Source: Phycisphaerae bacterium (GTDB lineage: Bacteria > Planctomycetota > Phycisphaerae > UBA1845). From it: a DNA stretch of 64,000 nt. Below the pieces are notes generated by a model. The model made no database searches and was not told where the DNA came from. It saw only the letters and a list, made by a program, of their open reading frames with translations. The DNA is taken from NCBI GenBank assembly GCA_028289375.1, contig JANQQK010000086.1, positions 1 through 64,000 of the forward strand, read 5' to 3'. Below, piece by piece: positions 51,842-59,954 of this stretch (position 1 is the first letter of the stretch; each line of letters begins with the position of its first letter). The translations under genes and the position numbers were made by a program.

Positions 51842-52960
51842 TCAGCGCTCAGCGATCGGGGCGACCGGCCTTGATGGTTCGCCGATGTACTTGCTCAGCG
51901 GGCGAATCAGGCGGTTGTGGGTCGCTTGCTCAATGAAATGTGCGGCCCACCCAGTGACGCGGCTGCAAACGAACAGCGGGGTGTACATGTCGATGGGCAG
52001 GTCGAGCAGGTAGTATGTCAGGCCACAGGGGTAGTCCACATTTGGGAAGATTTTCTTCTCTTCAACCATTGGCTTCTTGATGGCATCGTAGATGGCCATC
52101 CATTTTTGCTGGCCCTTCTCTTCTGCAAGTTTGCGCAGCTCGGCTTCGAGGATATGCGCTCGGTGGTCGCCATTCTTGTAGACACGGTGGCCGAATCCCA
52201 TGACCTTTTCTTTCTTGGCGAAGCGCTCGTGGATCCAGGCGTCGGCCTGCTCTGGGGTGGTAAATTGGGAAAGCATTTCCATGGCGGCTTCGTTCGCTCC
52301 ACCGTGCAATGGCCCTTTGAGTGTGCCAATGCCGGTGACGACGCCTGAGACCATGTCGGACATGGTGGAGGCGACGATGCGGGTGGCGAAGGTGCTGGCG
52401 TTGTACTCATGCTCGGCGTAGAGGATAAGCGTGAGGTCGAGCAGTCGTGCGGCTGTCGGGCTTGGTTTCTCACCGAGGCACTGGTAGAGGATCTGTTCCG
52501 AGTGGTTCAGCCCGGGCAGCGGATCGACCGTATCCTTTTGATTGATAAGACGATAGCGAGCAGCGACGATGCCCGCGCAGGTGGCCATCAGCCACATCGC
52601 ACGTCGACGAAGGTCGTCGACCGATTCGCCTTTGACGGGATCGAAGTGGCCTGCCATCGAGACGCCGGTGCGGAGCACGTCCATCATGTTGACGTCGGTG
52701 GGGATCTTGCGGAGCGTGTCGATCACGGCGTCGGGCAGATGACGAAACTGGGCCAAGCTCTCGTTGAACATTGAGAGTTGCTGTGCGTTTGGGAGGTCGC
52801 CGTAGAGGAGAAGGTGGGCGACTTCTTCGAACGTGGTGTTGTTGGCGAGATCAGCGATGTTATAGCCGCGATAGCAGAGGCTTTGCTGTTCGACGGCGGC
52901 GATGGCGGTTTCGCCTGCGATGACGCCCTCGAGGCCTGGCTTGAAGATGGTTTCCGTCAT
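51842..52960 (-). CDS. prpC: Citrate synthase family protein, probably 2-methylcitrate synthase
   Basis: A 372-residue citrate-synthase-fold enzyme with its active-site segments: LPGLNHSEQIL, GPLHGGANEAAMEML, VMGFGHRVYKNGDHRA and the C-terminal NVDYPCGLTYYLLDLPIDMY (catalytic Asp). Alone it could be a citrate synthase, but it lies 16 bases after prpB and near prpD, so condensation of propionyl-CoA with oxaloacetate to 2-methylcitrate is the likely main reaction. GGAGG lies nine bases before the ATG. The length suits the type II/methylcitrate group. Confidence 0.9.
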   Translation of the reverse strand: MTETIFKPGLEGVIAGETAIAAVEQQSLCYRGYNIADLANNTTFEEVAHLLLYGDLPNAQQLSMFNESLAQFRHLPDAVIDTLRKIPTDVNMMDVLRTGVSMAGHFDPVKGESVDDLRRRAMWLMATCAGIVAARYRLINQKDTVDPLPGLNHSEQILYQCLGEKPSPTAARLLDLTLILYAEHEYNASTFATRIVASTMSDMVSGVVTGIGTLKGPLHGGANEAAMEMLSQFTTPEQADAWIHERFAKKEKVMGFGHRVYKNGDHRAHILEAELRKLAEEKGQQKWMAIYDAIKKPMVEEKKIFPNVDYPCGLTYYLLDLPIDMYTPLFVCSRVTGWAAHFIEQATHNRLIRPLSKYIGEPSRPVAPIAER

Positions 52961-52976
52961 GGTGTGGGACCTCCGG

Positions 52977-53849
52977 TTAGCTTGTTTTCGGAGGTACTTT
53001 CATATCGTATCCGAGCAGATCGTACAACTCCTGGCGGGTTTGCATGCGGTCGACGGTGGCTTTCTGGGATCGGTCGGTCTTGATGGTGCGGAGGGCATCG
53101 CGCATGGCGTACATGGCGATGCGTTGCAGTGTTACGGGGAAGATGACAAGGTTGTAGCCCATGTCGGTGAACTGTTCGACCGTGTAATAGGGGGTCTTGC
53201 CGAATTCGGTCATGTTGGCCAGCAGCAGGGTGTCGACGTCCTTGGCGAATCGGCGGAGTTCTTCCTCGCCGGTGAGGGCTTCGGGGAAGATGGCATCGGC
53301 GCCGGCGGCGACGTAGCGGTTGGCGCGTTCGACGGCGTCATCGTAGCCCGTGACGCCTCGTGCGTCGGTGCGGGCGATGATCATAAAGTCTTTGCTGGCC
53401 TTGGCTTGTGCGGCTGATTGGATCTTAATGCAGAATTCGTCGGTGGGGACGAGCTTCTTGCCGTCGAGGTGGCCACAGCGTTTGGGGAATTCCTGATCTT
53501 CGAGGTGGATGCCGCTGAGGCCTGCGTGTTCGAGCTCGCGGACGGTTCTGGCGGCGTTGTCGGCGCCGCCGAAGCCGGTGTCGGCGTCGGCGATGATGGG
53601 GAGGGTGGTGACGTTGGCGACGGCGGCGGCGTGGTTTCTGACTTCGGTGAGGGTGGTGATGCCGATGTCGGGGACGCCGTGGACGCTGTTGGCCATGACG
53701 GCGCCGGAGAGGTAGATGGCTTCGAAGCCTTCGTCCTCGATGAGCCGTCCTGAGAGGGCGTTGATGGCGCCGGGCAGGGCGACGGTGTGGTCGGCGAGGA
53801 GTTGGCGGAGTTTTCGTGATCGGTCAGCGGATGGGGGTGGGGTTGTCAT
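52977..53849 (-). CDS. prpB: 2-methylisocitrate lyase
   Basis: A 290-residue isocitrate-lyase/PEP-mutase-family TIM barrel that splits 2-methylisocitrate into succinate and pyruvate. Markers are VALPGAINALSGRLIEDEGF, YLSGAVMANS, IADADTGFGG, LEDQEFPKRCGHLDGKKL (catalytic Cys in KRCGH), MIIARTDARG and DAIFPEALTG. The ATG at 53849 with AAAGGA seven bases away is preferred; upstream residues would add a basic tail. It is followed by prpC. A gap of 170 bases before it may contain its own promoter. Confidence 0.94.
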   Translation of the reverse strand: MTTPPPSADRSRKLRQLLADHTVALPGAINALSGRLIEDEGFEAIYLSGAVMANSVHGVPDIGITTLTEVRNHAAAVANVTTLPIIADADTGFGGADNAARTVRELEHAGLSGIHLEDQEFPKRCGHLDGKKLVPTDEFCIKIQSAAQAKASKDFMIIARTDARGVTGYDDAVERANRYVAAGADAIFPEALTGEEELRRFAKDVDTLLLANMTEFGKTPYYTVEQFTDMGYNLVIFPVTLQRIAMYAMRDALRTIKTDRSQKATVDRMQTRQELYDLLGYDMKVPPKTS

Positions 53850-53894
53850 GGGTGTCCTTTGGGGCTCGGAGTTTCGTGGTTGTCGTGCGATCAT

Positions 53895-53923
53895 TATTTT
53901 GGACAACGGCGGGGAGTTATCAA
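53895..53923 (-). promoter_or_regulatory. Possible promoter for prpB-prpC
   Basis: On the minus strand TTGATA (53923-53918), a 17-base spacer and AAAATA (53900-53895) lie about 40 bases before the prpB start, in an otherwise gene-free 170-base gap. Both boxes are near-consensus. Confidence 0.4.
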
Positions 53924-54019
53924 GGGCAGCGGATTAGGTTCGACGTTTGATGCATCCGTCTCCGTCTCACACTACGAATCGTCATGTTCGCTTCGCTTAA
54001 CCTGACCTACGGTTCTGAT

Positions 54020-54823
54020 TTACGGGTTGGTTTGTTTTGGGGTTGCCTTGATGGTCCAGATTGTGGCGAGGGTGATGGTGGCGATGCGGGTGAGGTTGAT
54101 GGGCCAGCCACCGCCGCCGGCGCCGCCTGATGCTCCGGCGAGGAGCCAGGCGAAGTTCATGCCGGCGTGAAAGATGATGGGGACGAAGAGGGTCTGCCAG
54201 CGGAGCATGAGCCAGGCGTACCAGAGGCCGCCGAAGAATGTGACGAGGAAATTGGGCAAGCCGTTGGCGATGCCTTCGGCGGTCCACGGTACGTGAGCAA
54301 AACCAAAGAGGGTGGCGGCGGCGAAAGCGGTAAGGATGATGGTGAGGCGGTCGCGGATGACGGCGGCGGGGATGGCAACAAGGAGGGCGCGGAACAGGAG
54401 TTCCTCCATCAGGGGCGCGCGGATGGAACCACCGATGAAGGAATCGCGGAATGCGGTCCAGTTGATGCCTTTTTCAAGGTGAGACAGGCCTATGACGAGG
54501 CCGGCGATGATCATGGGGGCCAATGCGATGAGCGACGTGGGGAGCCAGCCGGGGTAGCCGGTTTTGATGAGCAGTGAATCGATCGGGCGCATCTTGTGGC
54601 GATAGGCGATGATGATGGCGGGGATGATTGCGCCGGCGGTGTAGATGAGCAGGCTGTCGAAGTTGCGGATGCTCTTGGGGATGCCCAGGCTGGCCATCCA
54701 AATGTGAAACGACTTGATGGTGGCCCACTCACCTCGGTAGCGCGTGGCGAAGAAGGCGATGAGGCCGATCGACCAGCAGATGGCGAGGGTTTCGAATCTG
54801 CGCTGTCGTGGTTGCGTGGTCAT
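54020..54823 (-). CDS. CPBP family intramembrane metalloprotease
   Basis: A 267-residue integral membrane protein with about seven hydrophobic helices. The CPBP/CAAX-protease motifs are present: PLMEELLFRALLV (EE...R), FGFAHVPWT (conserved His after helix) and FHAGMNFAWLL (second His). Such proteases cleave or modify membrane proteins; natural targets are rarely known. The start overlaps the DUF2007 gene by four bases. It separates prpD and the DUF2007 gene from prpB and prpC, so an effect on propionate metabolism is unlikely but cannot be excluded. Confidence 0.9.
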   Translation of the reverse strand: MTTQPRQRRFETLAICWSIGLIAFFATRYRGEWATIKSFHIWMASLGIPKSIRNFDSLLIYTAGAIIPAIIIAYRHKMRPIDSLLIKTGYPGWLPTSLIALAPMIIAGLVIGLSHLEKGINWTAFRDSFIGGSIRAPLMEELLFRALLVAIPAAVIRDRLTIILTAFAAATLFGFAHVPWTAEGIANGLPNFLVTFFGGLWYAWLMLRWQTLFVPIIFHAGMNFAWLLAGASGGAGGGGWPINLTRIATITLATIWTIKATPKQTNP

Positions 54824-55224
54824 TCTGCAGACTCAGTGTCGCGGAGTTCGCCGCATCGCCAACATTGGTCGAATTGGCCTTCGATGGTTTCGCCGCAGGT
54901 GGTGCAGTGCCAGGGTGTGGCACTACGGAACTCGGTGCCGCATTCGGGGCAACGAGGCTCTTCGGTTGCACGAAGATCGTAACCGCAGTTGGAGCATTGG
55001 TCCGGATCGAAGCGGCGTTCGTGTTCTTCGATCAATGTGCGGGCGCGTTCGACGTCCTCTTCGGCCACGTGGACGGAGGGGGCGGACTCGGTGGTGAATG
55101 GGAGTTCACCACGAGCGCCCCATAGCGTTTCGCCCTGGATGACGGCTTGAATGCCGTGGTTCTCGAGCATGCCCCGGACGAGGTGAACCTGGGTCGGGTT
55201 CGCGGCTGTGTAGACCTTGACCAT
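54820..55224 (-). CDS. DUF2007 domain protein with two zinc ribbons
   Basis: A 134-residue cytoplasmic protein. Residues 1-70 are a DUF2007-type signal-transducing domain (MVKVYTAANPTQVHLVRGML, ENHGIQAVIQGE, VHVAEEDVERARTLIEEHE). Two zinc ribbons follow: CSNCGYDLRATEEPRCPECG and CTTCGETIEGQFDQCWRCG. It starts 43 bases after the prpD stop and overlaps the protease start by four bases. DUF2007 domains resemble ferredoxin-fold regulatory domains, but no ligand is known. It could act as a small sensor for the membrane protease with which it is translationally coupled. Confidence 0.82.
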   Translation of the reverse strand: MVKVYTAANPTQVHLVRGMLENHGIQAVIQGETLWGARGELPFTTESAPSVHVAEEDVERARTLIEEHERRFDPDQCSNCGYDLRATEEPRCPECGTEFRSATPWHCTTCGETIEGQFDQCWRCGELRDTESAE

Positions 55225-55267
55225 GCTCCTCGCCTTGCCGCTTCGTCCGGGATTACTCGTCTTGCCG

Positions 55268-56626
55268 CTATTCGCCGCCCACTACTTTGAAGTCAGTCAC
55301 GACCGAGAGATCGTCGAGCTTGTCGAGATCCCAGAGGATCTTGAGCATGCGGTCGGCTTCACCATCTGCGAGGACACCATCGGCGAGGCGATTGAATTTG
55401 GCGACCACTTCGTCGTCGGTCATGGGGTTGTGGGCGTGGCCTCGGGGGTAGTCGACGCGCTTCTCGAACGTGCTGCCATCGGTGCAGGTGACGATGAGGT
55501 GGTTCGGGATGCCCTTGGGATAGTTGCTGTTGCAGTCGTCGTCTTCGACGATTTCGGTCTTGTCCATCAGGTCGAGAATCTTGGGGTCCTTGAGCTTATG
55601 GTCGTCGAAGGAGCGAAGGGTGACGTCGCCGTCGAGGAATGCGACGGCGGTGCAGTAGGCCATCGAGTGGTCGGCGGTTTCGCGCGACGTTGGGCGCCAC
55701 TTTTCAGGTTCGGAGCCGATGATGCTGACGGCGGCTTCGAAGCTCTTGATTTCGAGGGAGGCGATTTCCTTGTCGCCGATTTCAGGGCGAAGGGCGAGGA
55801 TGGCTTCGATGGATGACTGCGAGTGGTACTCGGCAGGCCAGAATTTGATGTAAGTCTTGTTGATCATGTAGTCGCCGGCGGACCCGAGGGTGAGTTCGAA
55901 GGGGCCGGTGAGTTGGTTGAAGACGCCCTTGGGGCCTTCGAAGATTTCGTTGGGCCCTGTCATGCCGCGGCGGGCGAGGTCTGCGGCGAAGACGCCGTTG
56001 CGGGCGGCGTTGGAGAAGGCGCATGCTTTCCAGTCGGAGATTTGGCCGGTGCGGGTCTGGCGAGTGGCGATGTTGCAGACGCCGGCGAGTCCCAGGGCGT
56101 GTTCGATCTGATCTTCGTTGAGACCCCAAAGTTTGGCTGCGGCGACGGCGCTGGAGAGGGCGCCGTAGTAGACGTGATCCCAGCCATGGGCGCGTAGGCT
56201 TGCGGCGTCGCAGGCGCGACACTGGAATTCGTAAGCGATGACGGCGGCGAGGATGGCGTCTTTGCCCGATTTGCCGGCGGCTTGCGAGACGGCGAGGACA
56301 GCTGCGAGGTTGTCCGATGGGTGGGCCGGTTCCTTGGAGAGGTAGGTGTCGTTGTAGTCGAGGTAGCGGAAGGCCGCGCCGTTGGCGAAGGCGGCAAGTT
56401 CGGGGTTGGTGCTGTGCTTGGTGCCGAGGATGCGGCCTGCGTTGGTGTCGTTGACGGACATGGCTTTGGCGCGGGCGATCTTGACGGGATTGGCGTTGTA
56501 GGCGCCGAGTGCGCATCCGATGGAATCGATGACGCGGCGTTTGACTTCGTGGATGGCGTTGTCATCAAGATTGTCGTATGTGAGGTTGTTTGCCCATTGA
56601 GCGATTTTGCGTGCGAGTGTGGCCAT
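55268..56626 (-). CDS. prpD: 2-methylcitrate dehydratase (MmgE/PrpD family)
   Basis: A 452-residue MmgE/PrpD-type dehydratase that turns 2-methylcitrate into 2-methyl-cis-aconitate. Typical segments are VKRRVIDSIGCALGAYNANP, GTKHSTNPELAAFANGAAFR, YLDYNDTYLSKEPAHPSDNL, AAAKLWGLNEDQIEHALGLA, WKACAFSNAARNGVFAADLA and YHSQSSIEAILAL. It belongs with prpB and prpC, about 1.4 kb further along the strand. The ATG at 56626 is taken as the family start; the longer upstream frame runs through REP sequences and is not coding-like. Confidence 0.94.
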   Translation of the reverse strand: MATLARKIAQWANNLTYDNLDDNAIHEVKRRVIDSIGCALGAYNANPVKIARAKAMSVNDTNAGRILGTKHSTNPELAAFANGAAFRYLDYNDTYLSKEPAHPSDNLAAVLAVSQAAGKSGKDAILAAVIAYEFQCRACDAASLRAHGWDHVYYGALSSAVAAAKLWGLNEDQIEHALGLAGVCNIATRQTRTGQISDWKACAFSNAARNGVFAADLARRGMTGPNEIFEGPKGVFNQLTGPFELTLGSAGDYMINKTYIKFWPAEYHSQSSIEAILALRPEIGDKEIASLEIKSFEAAVSIIGSEPEKWRPTSRETADHSMAYCTAVAFLDGDVTLRSFDDHKLKDPKILDLMDKTEIVEDDDCNSNYPKGIPNHLIVTCTDGSTFEKRVDYPRGHAHNPMTDDEVVAKFNRLADGVLADGEADRMLKILWDLDKLDDLSVVTDFKVVGGE

Positions 56627-56653
56627 GGTGTGTCTGCGTCCTTCCTTGCTATG

Positions 56654-56668
56654 GTGGGCAGTGCCCAC
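56654..56668. repeat. REP palindrome a
   Basis: GTGGGCA-G-TGCCCAC, a palindrome of the group that surrounds the RAYT gene. This copy lies just upstream of prpD and is followed by CGCTTCG rather than CCTACG. Confidence 0.75.
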
Positions 56669-56696
56669 GCTTCGTTGGTGTCGCTTCGTCTTGTAG

Positions 56697-56713
56697 GGTG
56701 GGCATTGCCCACC
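56697..56713. repeat. REP palindrome b
   Basis: GGTGGGCA-T-TGCCCACC preceded by GTAG, 28 bases from copy a. With copy c it forms an inverted pair, the usual arrangement for RAYT-associated REPs. Confidence 0.85.
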
Positions 56714-56744
56714 ACTTCGATAGCACGTGATTCTTGTCCATTGA

Positions 56745-56757
56745 TGGGCAGTGCCCA
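56745..56757. repeat. REP palindrome c
   Basis: TGGGCA-G-TGCCCA followed by CCCTACG, i.e. the inverse orientation of copy b. It lies 20 bases past the RAYT stop. Confidence 0.85.
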
Positions 56758-56777
56758 CCCTACGTTTGCTGCCCTTC

Positions 56778-57371
56778 CTACTCTCCCGTGTTGTCTTCAA
56801 TGGTTTTAAAGTTCGGCGGTTGCGGGCGCCGGTCATCGCATGAGCAGCACCACGTTGGTTCGTACGCCCCGGACTCGACCCAGCGACGAAAGCTGGAATG
56901 TGGCCAAGAATGCGGACAAGCCGATACGCCGTGCTTTACGGGATTGAAGTGAATGTAATCGAGGTGCGCCTGAAAGTCACGGTCGTCGCGGATGGTGTGT
57001 TCCCAGAAGCGGCGTTGCCAGACTCCGGCTTCCCGGTGTTTTGCCCGTGACGGCGTAGGGTGGGCACCGCCCACCTCTTGCTCCATAGATTGGGCATGTC
57101 CCGAGAGCGATTTCGTAAACCGTGCCTTAATCCGCCCAATCCGTTTGGAGAAGTCCGCGTCGCCGTCGGGAAGTGCCATGAGCATGTGCAGGTGGTCCGG
57201 AAGGACGACGGCTGCGGGGAGATCAAATGGCATGTCCACTTTGACGAACCGGATGGATTGGCGGAGGTGGGCCACGTTGTCGGTGTCTTGAAATAGTGGT
57301 CGACGGTTGTGCGTCACGAGGGTGATGAAGAAAGTGCCGCCGGGGACGAATGCGCGTCGGTATTCGGGCAT
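56778..57371 (-). CDS. REP-associated tyrosine transposase (RAYT, TnpA_REP)
   Basis: A 197-residue Y1-type single-strand transposase. Residues 57-65 hold the metal-binding HxH (LPDHLHML, His60 and His62), and the catalytic tyrosine is probably Tyr139 in DYIHFNPVKHG. VWQRRFWEHTIRDDRDF and WPHSSFRRWVESG complete the family signature. RAYTs are thought to move or maintain REP palindromes. Five TGGGC/GCCCA palindromes lie around and within the gene, one of them inside the coding region, where it supplies the residues VGGAHPT. The ATG starts 15 bases before copy e. Confidence 0.93.
   Translation of the reverse strand: MPEYRRAFVPGGTFFITLVTHNRRPLFQDTDNVAHLRQSIRFVKVDMPFDLPAAVVLPDHLHMLMALPDGDADFSKRIGRIKARFTKSLSGHAQSMEQEVGGAHPTPSRAKHREAGVWQRRFWEHTIRDDRDFQAHLDYIHFNPVKHGVSACPHSWPHSSFRRWVESGAYEPTWCCSCDDRRPQPPNFKTIEDNTGE
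57059..57075. repeat. REP palindrome d, inside the RAYT gene
   Basis: GGTGGGC-ACC-GCCCACC preceded by CGTAG, in the same orientation as copy b. It lies in the RAYT reading frame and is translated as about residues 99-105, in a variable loop between the HxH and VWQRR segments. Confidence 0.85.
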
Positions 57372-57386
57372 GGTGTTTGCCAGATC

Positions 57387-57403
57387 GGTGGGCGGTGCCC
57401 ACC
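57387..57403. repeat. REP palindrome e
   Basis: GGTGGGC-GGT-GCCCACC followed by CTACGG, in the same orientation as copy c, just upstream of the RAYT start. Confidence 0.85.
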
Positions 57404-57482
57404 CTACGGTTGTTGTTCGCCACCTCCAACTGATTCGAGCAGCTGCGTCCTTCCTTACCTGTTCTGATGCAAATGACTCGTT

Positions 57483-59549
57483 CTAGTTGGTTGGAATATT
57501 GTCTTGATCGTTGCTGCCAACTGATTCAAGCAGCAATTCGGCGATGTCGAGTTGTTCGACGTCGGTGCGTTCTTTGTTGCCCAAGCCGTCGGTGAGCATG
57601 CGCATGCAGAAGGGGCAGGCGCTGGTGATGGCGTTGGCACCGGTTTGGAGGAGTTGGTCGGTGCGAACGTCGTTGACGCGGGCGTCGCCGGGTTCGTCCT
57701 CCTTGAACATCTGCGCGCCGCCGGCGCCGCAGCACATGCCGCGATCGCGCGTTTCGGCTGGCTCGGAGAGTTTGATGCCCGGGATGGCGCGGAGCACGTC
57801 GCGCGGGGCATCGTAGATTTCGTTGTAGCGGCCGAGGTAGCAGGAGTCGTGGTAGGTCACGGACTTGTCGACCGACTTGGTCGGTTTGAGTTTGCCGTCA
57901 CGGACGAGTTGGGCGAGCAGGTCGGTGTGGTGGATCACTTCGAACTTGCCGCCGAAGTCGCCGTATTCGTTGAGCAGCGTATTGAAGCAGTGCGGGCATG
58001 TGGTGATGATCTTCTTGACGCTGTAGCCATTGAGCGTTTCGCAGTTTTGCTCAGCCAGCATCTGGAAAAGGAATTCGTTGCCGGCGCGTCGGGCCGGGTC
58101 GCCGGTGCAGCATTCTTCGGGGCCGAGGATGGCGAAGTCGACGCCGGCTTGGAGCATGAGTTCTGCGGTGGCGCGGGTGGTCTTCTTGGCGCGGTCGTCG
58201 TAGGACGGGGCGCAGCCGACCCAGAAGAGGTATTCAACGTCTTGTTTCTCGCTGATGAGGGGAATGTCGAGGCCGTCGGCCCAGTTGGCACGTTCGTCGG
58301 GAGAGAAGCCCCACGGGTTCATGGATGTTTCGATCGAGCGGAAGGCGGTTTGCAATTCGTTGGGGAACTCGCCGCGTTCCTGCACGAGGTAGCGACGCAT
58401 GTCGACGATCTTATCAACGTAGGTGATGAAGACGGGGCACTCCTGTTCACATGCGCGGCAGGAGGTGCAGGCCCAGAGAACTTCGGGGTCGATGACGCCG
58501 TCGACGAGGTCCTTCTGATGTTCGGCTTCGGAAGCGTCTGCGTTTTCGCCGTCGCCGTTGGTGCCGTTCTTGTTGGTGCGGAGGGCGTCGTCGTGTTGGT
58601 AGAGGAAGTTGCGGAGATCGACGGTGAAATGCTTGGGTGAGAGTTTCTTGCCGGTGTTGGTGGCGGGGCAGTGGTCGCTGCATCGGCCACACTCGGTGCA
58701 GGTGTAGAAGTCGAGGACGTTCTTCCATGAGAACTGGTCGATCTTCTTGATGCCGAGGGTCTCCTCGCGTTCGACCCTCCCTTCGATGTCGTCGATGGGG
58801 GCGAGTCGGCCAACGGGTTCCTGTTTGGCGAGGAAGACGTTGGGGACGGCGGTGATGATGTGGAAGTGTTTTGAATAGGGAAGGATGTTGAGGAATATGA
58901 GGACGAGGGCGACGTGGATCCAGAAGCCGGCGTGGGCGAAGAACTTCAGTGCACCATCGCCCATGCCCTGCATTACCAGGGCAGCGGTCGACCCGACAGG
59001 TTCCCAGCCGTGGAACGCGACGGCGGTGCCGGCTTCGCGGGCTTTGATGTTGAGCCAGGCACCATCGTATACGATGTCACCGATCATCATGGAGAGGATG
59101 ATGCCAAGAATGATGACGCCTTCGATCTTGAGGGTCATACGTGGCAGTTTGGCAACGACGCGGTAATAGACGAAAACTAGAGCGCCTAGGATGACGAGGA
59201 CAACGAAGATGTCCTTGAGCAATGCGTAGATGTCGCCAAGCCAAGTGCCGGAGTGAAAGAAGAAGAGGCTTGAATCGGCGTCGAAACCGCGGCCAAACAG
59301 GATCAGGGAGCGGAGCAGGAGGACGACGAAGCCGAGGAAGATGAAGTTGTGGGCGACGCCGGCGAGCCAATAGCGGCGCATGCGTTCCTGGGCGAAGGCG
59401 AAGCGGTACGTGGCGCGGAGGCGATCGGCTATCTTATCCCATTTGAGGTCGTTCGGGCCGAGGGTCATCAAATGCCAACGCCGATTGGCGGACCAGGCAA
59501 ATAGTCCGACCAGCCCGACCAACAATGCCGCCATCACGAAAGGATTCAC
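57483..59549 (-). CDS. Membrane iron-sulfur oxidoreductase, probable ETF:quinone oxidoreductase type
   Basis: A 688-residue multidomain protein. About six N-terminal helices (residues 1-240, NarI-like: AHNFIFLGFVVLLLRSLILF, DIFVVLVILGALVFVYY) are followed by a 4Fe-4S domain with CTECGRCSDHCP and CTSCRACEQECP, then two CCG (heterodisulfide-reductase-like) domains with GCAPSYDD, GPEECCTGDPARRAGNE, TTCPHCFNTL, YHDSCYLGRYN and MCCGAGGAQMF. This order is known for membrane proteins that pass electrons from electron-transfer flavoprotein to quinone. The ETF alpha gene at the right edge supports this. A 17-residue variable, Glu/Asp-rich insert lies between the two ferredoxin sites. No operon partner is adjacent. 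Confidence 0.88.
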   Translation of the reverse strand: MNPFVMAALLVGLVGLFAWSANRRWHLMTLGPNDLKWDKIADRLRATYRFAFAQERMRRYWLAGVAHNFIFLGFVVLLLRSLILFGRGFDADSSLFFFHSGTWLGDIYALLKDIFVVLVILGALVFVYYRVVAKLPRMTLKIEGVIILGIILSMMIGDIVYDGAWLNIKAREAGTAVAFHGWEPVGSTAALVMQGMGDGALKFFAHAGFWIHVALVLIFLNILPYSKHFHIITAVPNVFLAKQEPVGRLAPIDDIEGRVEREETLGIKKIDQFSWKNVLDFYTCTECGRCSDHCPATNTGKKLSPKHFTVDLRNFLYQHDDALRTNKNGTNGDGENADASEAEHQKDLVDGVIDPEVLWACTSCRACEQECPVFITYVDKIVDMRRYLVQERGEFPNELQTAFRSIETSMNPWGFSPDERANWADGLDIPLISEKQDVEYLFWVGCAPSYDDRAKKTTRATAELMLQAGVDFAILGPEECCTGDPARRAGNEFLFQMLAEQNCETLNGYSVKKIITTCPHCFNTLLNEYGDFGGKFEVIHHTDLLAQLVRDGKLKPTKSVDKSVTYHDSCYLGRYNEIYDAPRDVLRAIPGIKLSEPAETRDRGMCCGAGGAQMFKEDEPGDARVNDVRTDQLLQTGANAITSACPFCMRMLTDGLGNKERTDVEQLDIAELLLESVGSNDQDNIPTN

Positions 59550-59572
59550 AACCCACGCCCTTCCCGGCTGCT

Positions 59573-59866
59573 CTATCGCAGCGTGTCATCGTCATCTTCG
59601 TCGTCGTACCCGAGTTTCCAGCGGTCGGCTTCGTCGATGTCGTCGATCTCGCGTTCCATGTGCCGCATCATCTTCTCCTGCAGCGGAGCGAGTCGGCGGT
59701 ACATGGCCAGCGTCTTCTCATAACTGTTCTTGAGCGACTGGAGGTCGTGCAGCATCCACTTGTGCAGACACTCCGGCTCTTTGATGTTCGTGTATGGATC
59801 GCATCGCAAATGGGCGGACCCATCGGGCAGTCGATGAAAGAACTCACAGTCGCTGCACTGGATCAC
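59573..59866 (-). CDS. Small Cys-containing protein, function unknown
   Basis: A 97-residue soluble protein. The N-terminus IQCSDCEFFHRLPDGSAHLR followed by CDPY and EPECLHK places four cysteines in a likely metal site. A coiled-coil-like helix (ESQKNSYEK-type LKNSYEKTLAMYRRLAPLQE, then KMMRHMEREIDDIDEA) and an acidic tail (YDDEDDDDT) follow. It ends 23 bases before the oxidoreductase start on the same strand, so it may be the first gene of a two-gene operon. No family is recognised. Confidence 0.6.
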   Translation of the reverse strand: MIQCSDCEFFHRLPDGSAHLRCDPYTNIKEPECLHKWMLHDLQSLKNSYEKTLAMYRRLAPLQEKMMRHMEREIDDIDEADRWKLGYDDEDDDDTLR

Positions 59867-59954
59867 GGGAACGCCTCCACTTGGCGAAACGCGCCATACG
59901 TCGATACGGATTCAGGATATAGGCGGGCTGTGGTTATGCCAAGGCGAGGCGGGG

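Noticed and set aside
56641..57410. Terminal inverted repeats of an insertion sequence
   Set aside because: The palindromes are short, multiple, one is internal, and there are no target duplications; the transposase is of the RAYT type, so they are REPs.
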